Shown: positions 48,501 to 59,290, counted from the first letter of the stretch. The stretch: DNA of 64,000 nucleotides from Erythrophleum ivorense (GCA_026724425.1 JAIUCV010000003.1:59511088-59575087); one strand, 5' to 3'. Translations and numbers: made by a program. Notes: generated from the sequence alone by a model not told the origin.

Positions 48501-49594
48501 GGAAGATTTCAATGGAAGAAGGCAATGCCGTGAATGCTAGCATTATTTTTCTTTCAATTAAAGCTTATGTTAATTTATTGTTTTGTAATTTTAGATACTC
48601 TTTATTCAAATAATATTTTTATTTTCACAATTTATTGACCAGTAATTCACAGCAGCTAGCACAGCCAGTCAGCCACCGAAAGAAAATGAAGAGTTTCATA
48701 GAGCATAGAGGGTAGTGGAATTCGTAAACTAGAACCCATTTGGAATCTACGAAAATGGTATGCTTGATTTGCAAGCAAAATGTGAGATAAAGAAACAGAA
48801 AAGTTCCAACAATGCCAATATTCCATGAAGATAGAGTAAATGCTCAGAAATCCAATATAGAAGAACGAAATTTGAAGCCAAAATTGGAAGAAAAACGGAA
48901 TGCCCAGAAAAATTCAGTGAATCACATTTTAAGTGTTTGACTATGGAAGATGAGAGAAAGAGAGAACCTGAACACCAGGAGAATCGAAGTTCATGATCCG
49001 GATCTTAGCTCCGACATCGCCCAAGACCCGTAACTCGACCCGGTCATTGACCGAAGCGTCTCGGATTAAATCGGCAGCGTCGGCCTGAAGCAAATTGACC
49101 CGGTCGACAGTGATTGTGGCCTCTACCTGCCTCACACTGTGCGCTTCCTGATAGAATCCAGGCACGGAAGCTCTGCCCAATGGGATTCCCCTGTACATCA
49201 CGGTGAACCTGGACTCGTCGTACTTAATCCCCACCTTGTTAGGGTTCACGGCGGTGAAGAGCAACCTAATAGTGAGGGAGAGGGAGGCGGTGGTGGTGGC
49301 GGTTGCGCCATCGTTGGGGGCGGCGGAGGAGGGAGGGTTGGGTGTGATGCCCATGTATTGCACGCCGACCTGTTGAAGATCGAACTGGGGTTTTTTAGGC
49401 TTGACGGCGAGGATGATGACGAGAACGACGGCTAGGACGAGAAGGGCGAGGAAGGAGAAGAGGAGGAAGAGGCAGCAGCAACAGCCTTTGAAGGAGGCGG
49501 AAGAGGATGAGGAGGAGGACCGATACGACGGCGTTGGGTAGTAACGGCGGTGATTACTTGAAGAAAAATGTCTGTGCTCTGCGTTTGTAGTCAT
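45579..49594 (-). CDS. LEA2/NHL-type single-pass membrane protein (At2g01080-like), two exons
   Basis: Exon 1 is 48968-49594 (start ATG at 49594) and exon 2 is 45579-45665 (VSVNCAIVVSPRKQSLTDKQ, then CGFDGLGV and TGA). They are separated by a 3302-bp GT-AG intron in phase 0. Total 237 aa. The N-terminus is Ser/Tyr-rich and cytosolic. CCCC at 38-41 precedes a hydrophobic helix (about 42-64), and the KPKKP that follows resembles the LEA2 (late embryogenesis abundant group 2) domain of NDR1/HIN1-like proteins, with 'FTAVNPNKVGIKY', 'GRASVPGFYQ' and 'DVGAKIRIMNFDSPG'. I recall Arabidopsis At2g01080 as very similar, with the same exon break after 'DSPGVQ'. Membership implies plasma-membrane or ER location and a stress or defence-linked role; the biochemical function is unknown. 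Exon 1 read alone runs on for eight codons into the intron, an artefact. Confidence 0.88.
47052..47726. repeat. GGGCCCGTTTGG-type element(s) in the LEA2 gene intron
   Basis: The left end TTAGGGCCCGTTTGGTA and the inverse of the right end (TTAGGCCTGGTTTGAGG) are similar. An internal boundary near 47310-47330 (CCGAACGGTTAGTTTGG) suggests two elements end to end or nested. Inside, 47165-47235 has a duplicated 'ATTATTAGAGAGTATTAAAT' unit. It accounts for about a fifth of the 3.3-kb intron. Confidence 0.5.
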
Positions 49595-50989
49595 TTTTTG
49601 AGCTTTCTCTCTCTTGCTCTTCCTCTTGCTCTCTAACTCTTTACAATGTGTGGGTTAACTATCTTCCTCTGTCTAGCTTCTTCTAATCCAGAGTTACAGT
49701 GTATTTGTAGCTTTGGAAGAGAGAGGAAGAGAGAGACTGAGGAGAAGATTGAGAATGGATATTGAAGATTAAACTAATTAAGTTGGTTCTTGTGATTTTA
49801 AAATTAATTAAATTGGTTCCATTGTTAATTTTTTTAATATTTAGTTTGATTAATCAAATTAAACTAAATCATTAAATTTAACATATTTTTTTAAAATTAA
49901 TAAATTTTTTTATTTATCAAACTTATATCAAAATTATATTTTTTATGTGATTCAAGAAATATATAAATTATTTATATTATTTTATTATAAAATATTATTC
50001 TTATTTTTTTCACTTTTTAAAGTATTTTTATGAATATATAAAATTTTTTTAGACAAAAAAATAAAAATAATAAATTATTTCAAAATTATTATTGATTAAA
50101 ATTTTAATATTAGAAGTTAAATTTTACATATTACAAGAAACAACATTATTCTTTAAAAAAATCACTTTTGGGCAAAAAAAATATAAACTAAATCGGATCA
50201 AACTGAACCAAAATCAAATCAAATTAATTAAAATTTAAAACCAACAAAGTCTAACAAAATATTAAACCAATTAAGTTAATTCGATTTAATTTTAGTTTAA
50301 AATCAAACTAAATCGAACTTTTGAACACCTCTATTAAAGATCAGTATGGATGCCATGGTTGATGGAACAAGTAAAATTAAAGCCAATAAACTTTAGCCAA
50401 TTTGATTTCCTCTCTTTCCAAAATAGTTTTGTTTTTAACAACAAAAATAAAAATAAAAAAAATTTAATTGATAATATATTTTTAATAAAGTATTTTATGA
50501 AAAAAATAAAATTATATTTTTGAATAAAAAAATAGAATATTTTTTAAATATTTTATAAAATAAAAAAATAAAAATAATTATTTTTTAAAATAATAATTCA
50601 AACAAATTTTTTAATTTTTAAAATTTGTCCTAAAAATAATCTATTTTATAAAATTGCACTCTTCCAATTTTTTTTATCTTTAATTTTTTATTAATTTGAA
50701 GAGAAGAAAAAGTATATAAGATCTGCTTAAAAGGTTCATTGGGCCTAGCCTAACCATATCAATGATGCCTACTTTAGCTTTACATCAAATTATGGTTTTT
50801 TAAATTTAGTGCTTGACACATGCCTAATTTAGTTTAATATTAAAAGGGATTGATTAATTTTTTTTTAAGTTGGTTGGAATTTTTATTTTAAAATTTTTTA
50901 TAAAATTATAAAATTACTATTAAATAATAAAAATTTTATATAAATTTTTATTATTTAATAGTCATTTTATAATTTTATAAAAAATTACT
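49595..50989. other. Upstream region of the LEA2 gene, then AT-rich repeat-like DNA
   Basis: The first 150 bp are TC-rich, typical of a plant leader and core promoter. 50165-50335 ends CGAACTTTTGAACACCTCT, the mirror of an AGAGGTGTTCA start, so an element boundary of that type lies there. No gene seen. Confidence 0.4.
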
Positions 50990-51320
50990 CTGATACCAAC
51001 ACATATAGAACTACTAAGATATTGTTCCTTTTTTCCCGGTTTGTGGGTCGTTGACCTTATCTTCCCAATTCGTTGGGGTTTGTCCATTTTTGCTTAGCTC
51101 ACGGGAAAAGCGTGCCTTTGGGTGGAAGCGTGGCTAATCCCTTCCCAAGGTATTGTCCAGCGCAGAACCTTTAACCAGATCGCTAAGTTTGCCTTCTCCG
51201 AGCCATCTTTCCATCGTTCAGGAGAAGCGCGCCTTGGTAGTTAAGGATTCTCCCCAACTTATATGGGTTAACCACATGACTCTTCCAGCCGATGTAGGAC
51301 TTTATAAAATGTTTTTTAAT
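50990..51320 (-). repeat. GC-richer repeat with USE-like and TATA-like motifs
   Basis: Compared with its surroundings this block is GC-rich. On the minus strand it has AAGTCCTACATCGGCTGG, close to the plant snRNA upstream sequence element RTCCCACATCG, followed about 25 bp later by CATATAAG. It then runs through AAGGCGCGCTTCTCC and CAAAGGCACGCTTTTCCCG to AATATCTTAGTAG. I recall similar dispersed sequences ('ctaagatattgt' to 'accgatgtgggac') in several dicot genomes. No coding capacity is evident; class unknown. Confidence 0.5.
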
Positions 51321-51968
51321 GAAATCATAGGACTAACTTAAATTAGGTTAAATTGGCCAACATAATTGGTTTGGTATTCAGTATGATTTATTTAAAATAT
51401 TTTTGGTCTGATTTAATCTAATCTAATGTGATTGAGTAAGACTAGATGAGTCGAGTCACTAGACATTATATGCTGCCATAGGATTCACTCGGTGGATCTT
51501 ACTCAGACTTTCTCTCTCTCTCTATCTCTCTTTCTCTTCAAATTAAAAATTAAAAGAGAAGAAATTAAGAGACTTAAATTTTATTATATTTTTAAATAAA
51601 TAAATTTAGATCTAGTTTTTTAAAAATATTTGTGTAATTAAATTCTCTATTAAAATTATAATATTATAAAAAAATTAAAAATATAATCATATAATGCTGT
51701 AAAAATTATACATATATATAAAAATTATACATTTATTATAGTATAATAAAAACTTCAATGATATAATATTTACTCTTATTTGTAATTAAAAATAAAAACT
51801 CATTTGAAAATAAAAAGGAATAATATCTTCCTTTGATGTTGAGTTATGTTTACAATTCAGTTTTTATAAATTTTAATTTGATTCTTATTATTATATTTCT
51901 TTTTGTATCTTGCTAATTTTTATTGACACGTTAATTATGTATTATTTTTAAATATACCATTTATAAGG

Positions 51969-52006
<38 letters not shown>

Positions 52007-52317
52007 GGATTGAACTCATATGTATCACATGTTACGACTTAGCTGAGTTGACAAAATAAAGCAAAATTTAAGGTGTTAATTTGATATATGGTTTACTATA
52101 TTAAACTAATTTAATGACATATTAATATATATTTAAAATTAATGACCAAATTAAAAAATTCTAAAATAATAAAAATTCAATTGCAACTTTTTGAATAATT
52201 GCAATTTTTTAATAATAAAGACAAATTAAAAATTAAACAAAACTATAATCACATATAATATATGGAGAATTTTTTTTAAACAATCAATTATGTGATGTCA
52301 AAATGATTAAAAATAGA
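51321..52317. other. AT-rich spacer with an (AC)n microsatellite
   Basis: No gene. A perfect (AC)n run covers 51972-52005. Confidence 0.4.
51972..52005. repeat. (AC)17 microsatellite
   Basis: Perfect AC dinucleotide run. Confidence 0.92.
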
Positions 52318-52699
52318 ATAAATTATGCAAATATTTTATGAATTTTGTTGAAATTATATAGCCTTTCTCACTATTTTTTAAAAATAACATAATTTTTCTT
52401 GAATTTTATTAAAATTATATAGACTTCTTCTAAAATAAAGAGTAAATTAATTATCTAAATTTGTTGAAATTACACAGACCTCCCACTTATTTTTAAAATA
52501 TACACAAACTTCCTATTTATTTCAAAATATACACAAATATTTCTTAAAATAAAGAAAAGATCTATATAATTTTAATAAAATTCATGATGGTATGTGTAAT
52601 TTCAACAAAAATTAAGTTGGGTTGATGTTGCTTTTGAAAATAGATAGGAGATTCATATAATTTTAGCAACACTAAGAAGATGGATGTGTGATTTACTCT
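52318..52699. repeat. AT-rich inverted-repeat element, copy 1 of the GAGTAAATTA family
   Basis: The left end AATAAATTATGCAAATATTT and the inverse of the right end (AGAGTAAATCACACATCCAT) match loosely. Inner repeats of 'GAATTTTRTTRAAATTATATA' occur on both arms in opposite orientation. Confidence 0.5.
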
Positions 52700-52806
52700 A
52701 AACAATATTCATGTATCAAGTTTTTATGGAAAAGCTTGAAATCAAACATCTTAAAGTTATATATAAATTTTGTTCATAAAAGAATGAAATGAAACAAAAT
52801 GAAAAG

Positions 52807-53131
52807 AGTAAATTATACAAATATTTCTTGAATTTTGCTAAAATTATATCAATATTTTTTAAAAAATATATATATACACAAATCTTCTTTAAAGCAATAA
52901 GTTACCTTGTACTTTAGTGAAATTGAATTTTTTTTTTTTACCAAAAAGGTACCCTCCATTAAACTTTTAACTAAAAAAAATTAAATGGAGAATATTTTAG
53001 TTAAAAGATTTAAAATGAAACTAAAGTTGAGGGTAACATTTTGTTTTAAGGGGGATTTGTATATATTTTGAAAACAAAATAGATTTGTGTAATTTTGGCA
53101 AAACTCATAGGAGATTTGTCTAATTTACTTA
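52807..53131. repeat. AT-rich inverted-repeat element, copy 2 of the GAGTAAATTA family
   Basis: The left end GAGTAAATTATACAAATATT and the inverse of the right end (AAGTAAATTAGACAAATCTC) match well. A second inner stem pairs AAGGTACCCTCCATTAAACT with sequence near 52980. It lies only about 110 bp from copy 1. Confidence 0.65.
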
Positions 53132-53294
53132 ATAAAAAATATGAAAAAAAATTAAAGAATGAAATAAATTTACTTTCTTTTTATTTATTTTAATATAAAA
53201 TGAATAAAAATATTTTTTTCTTTGTTTCACAATTTTAATAAAAAAGTAATAGAATTATATGTGTTATAGATATTAAATTATGAAAAAAAACTTA

Positions 53295-53500
53295 TATATT
53301 ATTCTTTATATTTATATTGTCAAGTTCTTTAATCAAAATATAATAGATATATGGCTCTCCAATTAAAACATGACAAGTGTAGGATTTTTACAGATAATTG
53401 TATGATTCTTTAATTAAACCATACACTTGTTATATTTTAATTAAAAAACTATACAATTGTCATATTTTGATTAAAAAATTTCATAATAAAAATATAAAAA
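53295..53500. repeat. AT-rich inverted-repeat element, third copy of the 35.2-kb family
   Basis: The arms contain ATTCTTTATATTTATATTGT and, inverted, AATTTTTTATATTTTTATTA. The inner words AAAACATGACAAGTGTAGGA and ACACTTGTTATATTTTAATT match the copies at 35.2 and 39.7 kb. Confidence 0.6.
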
Positions 53501-54176
53501 ATTACACTTAAGTTTAGTCCTTAAATTATTTTGACAAGTTTCATAATATTTATATTTTAATATCAACTTAAATAAAAATTTGTTTACAACTTTAAATCTA
53601 TAAACCCATAATTATACAAGTAGTTTTCGGGCCATTGCAAGTTTCATATTTTCAAATTAGGAATGCCACAATACTATAGGCAACATGATACTAAATCCTT
53701 CATGCTTCTAAAATAACATAAAAAAATTTGACATTCTAATATATTTACAACTTTGGAGATGATAATCTCATATTAGAAATCAAGTTTGGGAGAAGAATGC
53801 AATAATAGTTAGTTTCTATATGTTACAGGAGTTTTACAGGTTCAATATATTTATAGGCCCAAAACAATTTAACCCACATTATCAAAGTATATATAACTAG
53901 GGAAGCCTTATAGTATCTAAGAGGCTAGATAATAGCTAGCATGGATCCTTAGCTTTAAAAGGATAATAAATCCTAAACTATAAAGATTAGCTCATTTATC
54001 ATCCTTAGAAAATGGCTACTTTACCTTAAAGTAATATTACACACTAACAACTACAAACAGCCCTTATCTTTCTCATAACTAAGAGAAAAAAATCTTTGTA
54101 TTTTGTTTCAACTAAGCAATATAATACATTTTAGCTTAACTAAACTTTCTCATTCTTCTTTTGCCATACTCTTAGC
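53501..54176. other. Spacer without recognisable gene
   Basis: AT-rich. 53780-53900 reads like plant transcript or LTR sequence ('tttataggcccaaaacaa') but nothing identifiable. Confidence 0.3.
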
Positions 54177-54606
54177 CATGGTTATGAAAATTAGATTGAA
54201 CTAATTGGTTAAACTAACATCAATCATAAAATTGATTCATTTGACCCTATAGATTAACCAAAACAAACAAACAAACAAACCAATAAAAAAATAGTAAACA
54301 TTGACTTATTTGGTATTGAACTGATTAAAAACTCATTTTTTTTGTTAAAATAGAGTTTTGACACTTTATGATATAGATTTGTGATATTTTATGAATTAGT
54401 ACATTTGTTATCTTATAAAAAAAATGTTTTAACTTAAATATTTATATCTATTTTAAATATTATTTTATGATATGTATTAATTTAATTGTAAAATATTATA
54501 TATTTATAATTTTGATATATATTTAAAAAATGGTTCAACCTTGGTTTAACTACAATTAAATCATTAAACCATGAACTATTCATCCAATTTACTTTTTAAA
54601 ACATTG
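54177..54606. repeat. Inverted-end element related to the one at 41950
   Basis: The left end CATGGTTATGAAAATTAGAT and the inverse of the right end (CAATGTTTTAAAAAGTAAAT) match. The subterminal TTGGTTAAACTAAC and TGGTTTAACTACAATTAAAT words are typical of a dispersed dicot repeat family built from GGTT/AACC motifs. Confidence 0.5.
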
Positions 54607-56869
54607 CTCTCAATGCAAACACCATAAGAACCAAATTTTTTAACCACACAAATGTGAAAACATGAATTTCAAAAAGAAATAATGAATATCATAATTAATG
54701 TTATAAAAAAATAGATAAAAATATTTGTTCATAAATTAAAAAGTTTACATTCTCTCTTTTCATCCTTTAATTTGAAAGAAAACAAAAATTGATGTTATTA
54801 AGGCTAAGAACACTTGCCTTCCTACTTCATTTGCTTGATTCATTTTTAAAATAAGCATCGGAAGAGTTTTATTCTATTTTATTGATTATCATCCAATCAA
54901 AACATTATTCAAAAAAATTTATGAAACTTTTTATAATATTGTGAACCTTTTATTTGATAAGTAATGTATACTTCTTTTTTGATAATTAATGCATAAAATT
55001 GGTTACACAATGTGTTTAGCCACAACCTTTTCATAATCATTATTTTAAAAAATTATGCTTTTGCTCATATTTTCAATTCATGTCAAAATTTTACAAATTA
55101 CTTCTTAAAAAACAACAAATAGAGAATTTTTTATATAAAAAAATGAGTCATATGAAGGAGAATATCTCTTTACCACCAATCATAAATAATAGGGTGTGTT
55201 TGATATTTTGTCATGTTTTGTGAAGTGGCAGTCAAATTGAGCAAAATAGATCTTCTTCGCTTGCTCTTATTAGTTTCTTTAAAGATGATTTTGTAATACA
55301 ATTTGGTAGATGAACTTTAAGGCGCCCTTGAGGAAATAACCAAATGCTAGAGAATTGAGTAGCTCTAGAAGCATGTGTATTGTCTCCTAATAAGGGATAT
55401 AATCTTGCTTGTGAGAGTAATGAAATTATTCATGAGGCTTGCAAATGGAGTCCTCAGTTAGTTGTTGGTTATGAAGTATGGAAGGAAATCAAATTTGAAT
55501 TCCCAACAATGGATATTTTATAACCCAATAACTAATGTTTGTTCTATTAATTGAATTGCAATTAAATTGGGCCCAATCTTTTATTAGAAGGATTGAGTTA
55601 ATATGATACAAAAAATACAACCTATTAAAAAGGGTGCAATTAAGGCTTTTGAGCCTTTTTTTTCTTTTAGGTTAAAAATTTTAAGTATAAAGATAAAAAG
55701 TATAATTGTAAAGTCAAAAATTTTAAATGTAAAAAAAAAAATTACATTTTAAAAATTTTAATTATACTTAAAATTTGTAACTTAAAAAGAAAAGGTTCAA
55801 AGCCTCGACTACACTTTCTCCAATCAACTCAACTGGAGAGGATTTAGGCTACAAATTGAGATGGAAATTTTATAAAAAGTCTTAAGACAATTAATGGACC
55901 TGACCTACATTTTGCGTATAATGGTAGTGTTTTGGAAGTTTGCTAATGAATGAGGATGATAAATGAGTAACATGCGTTTTTAATAAACTAGTCAACACCA
56001 TGTAATGCATGGGTGTTTAAATTCTTTTTTGGTAATTTTTAATTTTTGTAATTTTTATCTTGCTGTTAGAATTTAATGTTTAAATTATTCATTAGTTGTC
56101 CTCGTACAAAAATTATTTATATTTGATGACCATATTTTAAGCATTCATATAAGATGTTTTAAAGAATCTCTTCAATTCATAAAAACACTCAAACTGCATA
56201 CAATTATTTTTGAAACTAGTAAATTTATTTATTCTAGATATAACCATAAAGTAACCAAACAATTGTTGACCAATGCTTGAATATCAACTTCTTATCAAAG
56301 AATATTTATTGAAAAATTGTTTTACATGATTATTTTCCCATATAATCAAACCCAACATCATCTTTTTACCAAAAAATTTTTGTTGAGAAAACCTTATGAA
56401 CATTACATTTATAGGTTATCTTTAAGGTATTAACTATTCAAAAGCACTTTTATATGAAATGATCCATGATGGGACATTGTACATACGCTAAGAAAATGAT
56501 CTCAACAGCTACAATTAAACTAATAATATTGATGTCTAGTGATATAACAAATATGTCATCTAATTCATATAGTCATTCTAGGCATATGGAAGTTTAGCAA
56601 AAATATTGTTTACAAAGAAATTTTTCAAAATCTAGATTAGATTCCATGAAGTTTTTTTTGTAACACCATTCCAGTCAACATGCAAGTAGGCAATCCATCA
56701 CCATCAGAACATCATATTGAGCTATTGTCACCATCCTATCATTTTATATTTTATTGTTAATTTTAGTGCTTATCTATATTTGTTCTAATATATTTATTAC
56801 ATATGATGTACTTGCCATTTTAATTTACACTTATCCTTATACTTTTATACTATTATTGACAAATCACAA
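54607..56869. other. Spacer with one MITE-like element
   Basis: No gene recognised. 55200-55500 has a short stretch (ACESNEIIHEACKWSPQ) that looks protein-like but matches nothing I know. The element at 55629-55811 is listed separately. Confidence 0.3.
55629..55811. repeat. MITE-like element with about 55-bp inverted ends
   Basis: The left end GTGCAATTAAGGCTTTTGAG and the inverse of the right end (GTGTAGTCGAGGCTTTGAAC) match and continue through CCTTTTYTTTT and AAATTTTAAGTATAA, leaving a short AT-rich loop. Confidence 0.7.
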
Positions 56870-57515
56870 AATTAGCAGAGTATGACTTCAGCAAGGACAT
56901 CCATCCAAACAAAGAAACTTGGAAGCTTTGCATTGGAGTGATTCAGCTTTAGACAGTTAGACAATCATATCTACTATATGATGCGGAGTTAGTCACCATG
57001 CTAAACCATTTGTTTATTTCTCAACTACATAACTTAAAAGAGGCATGTCTTTTTCCCTTAGCAAATCTTATTACTCCTAAGATACATAGTATACAACATA
57101 CTACTAAGATTTTATATTCGACACTTGCACTTTATTAAGAATAGTGTAAAAAGATAAAACAAACTTTGGATGGTTTTATGATTCTTGCAACAAATGTCTA
57201 GGGATAGTACAAGTGCAGGATGGTTTTATTACTTGCCCTAAATGCCATAAGACACAATCTATGATAATTCCTAGGTACAACAATGCATTTCTTTACTAAT
57301 TTCTCTTTAATTGTTGTGTTCTTTCCTCAATACTTTGAAATTCCGTTTTATTAAATTATTTACCAAAATATTTTTCATTATCATTAACAAATAGATACAA
57401 GACTCATATATCTGTGATGGATAAGATCAGATCAGCATCAGTCCTTATATTTGATGACCTAGGTGTCAAACTCATCTATAAAACAACAAAAGAAGTAAGA
57501 CAGAAACTTACTGAG
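56870..57515 (+). pseudogene. RPA70-like (replication protein A large subunit) fragment
   Basis: Three exon-like pieces. The first (from about 56881) reads YDFSKDIHPNKETWKLCIGV, then IQL and TAG (56950-56952) where Trp is expected, then TVRQSY; this matches the N-terminal OB-fold start of plant RPA70-like proteins. The second (about 57158-57274) gives GWFYDSCNKCLGIVQVQDGF followed by ITCPKCHK, a C-x2-C...C-x2-C zinc ribbon typical of the RPA70 C-terminal domain. The third (57395-57515) continues YKTHISVMDKIRSASVLIFD in phase across GT-AG splice sites (donor 57275, acceptor AG at 57393-57394), ending TE before GTAAAT. The central DNA-binding OB-folds are missing. Such genes are common in plants and are also carried by Helitrons. 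With the stop and the missing middle I call it a pseudogene. Confidence 0.68.
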
Positions 57516-57638
57516 GTAAATTTCCTTTGCGTTCCACTATCTATTTTGCAAAGTTACTACCTTTGTTAGATTGCATCATCACGCCATAATATGAATAAAT
57601 TCTAAGTCTCCACAACTAAACAAAAAACTTATGAACCT

Positions 57639-57658
57639 GTATATGCTTCTATATAAAA
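57639..57658 (+). promoter_or_regulatory. P1BS (GTATATGC) and TATA box upstream of the MIR399-like hairpin
   Basis: GTATATGC (57639-57646) fits GNATATNC, the PHR1 binding site of phosphate-starvation genes, and sits immediately before CTATATAAAAG (57648-57658), a strong TATA box. A second P1BS (GCATATGC, 58079-58086) lies about 45 bp before the hairpin. Known MIR399 genes are PHR1 targets, so the arrangement is apt, but GNATATNC is short and AT-rich DNA yields it by chance. Confidence 0.45.
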
Positions 57659-58129
57659 GTTTTTTTTTGTGAAAACTGTTCACATTACCCTTTTTTACTC
57701 TTGATTCTGCTTCTTTCATTTTGCTATAAATAGTGCCAAATTACCACTTGACCATGATGGACACATCATATCATAAAAGCAAAACAATGAAGCTCATAAG
57801 TCTCTATGGGTAGAAATTAGTTCATAAAGCTATAAACTTCTCATTCAACTCATCCATTTTCAATCATTGTTTAAAAAAAATAGTTCTTAGAAATTCAAAA
57901 ATTAAATCCAACAAGAAAAGAAAATTGACTATGTTAAATACAAAATATTAGTGCAGCTGCACCATGACCCAGATGTGCACATTTAAATAGGATTATGAAC
58001 TCAAATGGTTTTTGTGTGTGGTTGTGTGTAAACATAAACCACATTATGCCTTATGAACATGGCCTATATATTGTCTTGGCATATGCAAATATACATTTCT
58101 TGATATGGAGGCGTTTAAGTGTGTAAGAA

Positions 58130-58239
58130 GGGTGTATTGTCAGGCAAATCTTCTTTGGCAATGAGGTTAGTTAGGTGACTTATAAGCCACAAGTTGAAGT
58201 GCTCATTTGCCAAAGAAGTAATTGCCCTGTAATGCACCC
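58130..58239 (+). ncRNA. MIR399: MIR399-like microRNA precursor hairpin
   Basis: Arms 58130-58165 and 58202-58239 pair over about 35 positions (GGGTGTATT with AATGCACCC, and CTTCTTTGGCA with TGCCAAAGAAG), with a loop of about 36 nt. The 3' arm from 58208 to 58229 begins TGCCAAAGAAG and ends ATTGCCCTG. miR399 (21 nt, 3' arm) begins TGCCAAAGRAG and ends TTGCCC(T/C)G, so both ends fit, but the middle has TAA where one base fewer is usual, making it 22 nt. The 5' arm (58143-58160) keeps GGCAAATCTTCTTTGGCA, the exact complement of canonical TGCCAAAGAAGATTTGCC. miR399 targets PHO2, a ubiquitin-conjugating enzyme, during phosphate starvation. The antisense transcript would also form a miR399-like hairpin, so orientation is not certain. 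Confidence 0.68.
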
Positions 58240-58769
58240 ATACATGAATGAATTTTGGGCTCCCTTGATGAATAATGTTAAGGTCACCATGTCTATATAT
58301 AGGTACTTATATAACTCACACATACGTCCATATACATTAGCCAATTAATATTCTCAACACATCCACTGTTGGCCTAGTTATTAGAAAGAAAGTGGTCCAT
58401 CCTATACCTTTAATCTCACTGCCTTTCCACTTTGACTAAGCATATTTCTTTTGAGACTTTATACTATTACTCATTTATTATTATTATATTTCTATATAAA
58501 AGAGAATAAGTAGTGAAATTAGCTGGCCTGAAAAAGTGATTGGCGTTAGAATTTTCTCTGTTATTTATGCCACAAGTCTTCTGGATTTTTGTTTCCTATA
58601 GCACATAAGGTTTAAATAGGTAATTCCAAATGAAAGGCATCATTCCTTTCTTGTTGCCTTCTATTTAATTATGGAAGAATATGTTGTTACTTAATCAATG
58701 TTCCGTTCTACTTTCATTCTCTTTATCTATTGGTGAATTTTCATTCCCTCCTTATCCCATTATTAAAAA
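58240..58769. other. Spacer between the hairpin and the Ty1-copia element
   Basis: No gene. TATATATA near 58293-58300 could serve as a TATA box for a minus-strand reading of the hairpin. Confidence 0.35.
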
Positions 58770-59290
58770 TGTTATATAATTTACAACTTCAAAATTTGTG
58801 ATGGTTCATGTGCATGTATTAATGAATAAAGAGTATAATATATATTCGTTAGTTCATCCAATGAATAACTTTAAAAATGATTCATGTACATGTATTGATT
58901 ATTAAAGAGTGGGATGTGTATCTATTGGTTTTTATAATGAACAAGGGGTTGAATGTAGCTCTATGTCCATTTAAACAATGAATTAAATGCACCTTTTTGT
59001 TAATTCCAAGGGTTAAAAATGCATAAAGTGATTCCCCTACTAAGTATAAATAGACCATATGACTTTGTGAAATATGGATGAAAACCATTTGACTTTGTAA
59101 AGTATGGTTGAAAATAGTAGCATTAAGAGATTTTTTTTATAATACTAATCAATAAATTTACAATTAAGAAATTAACAAAGGTTTCATCATATTCTAGAAA
59201 AATATCATTATCAACTCTTTAACAACTATATGTGGGGATGAATATTTATTCAAAGAAAGAGACACAGTTGTGTCTTAAAATAACTTATCA
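58770..59290 (+). repeat. 5' LTR of the Ty1-copia element
   Basis: Begins TGTTATATAATTTACAACTT. It shares with the 3' LTR long blocks such as GTACATGTATTGATKA, AATGAACAA, AAGTATAAATAGACCAT and CATATGACTTTGTGAA, in the same order. TATAAATAG near 59045 may be the element's TATA box. The right border is approximate. Confidence 0.75.

Noticed and set aside
48941..48967. LEA2 exon 1 read through to a stop (217-aa protein)
   Set aside because: The eight extra codons begin with GTTCTC after CAG, a splice donor. A matching, conserved second exon lies at 45579-45665.
49139..49435. 98-aa Gly-rich plus-strand ORF
   Set aside because: It is the antisense shadow of the GC-rich LEA2 exon 1.
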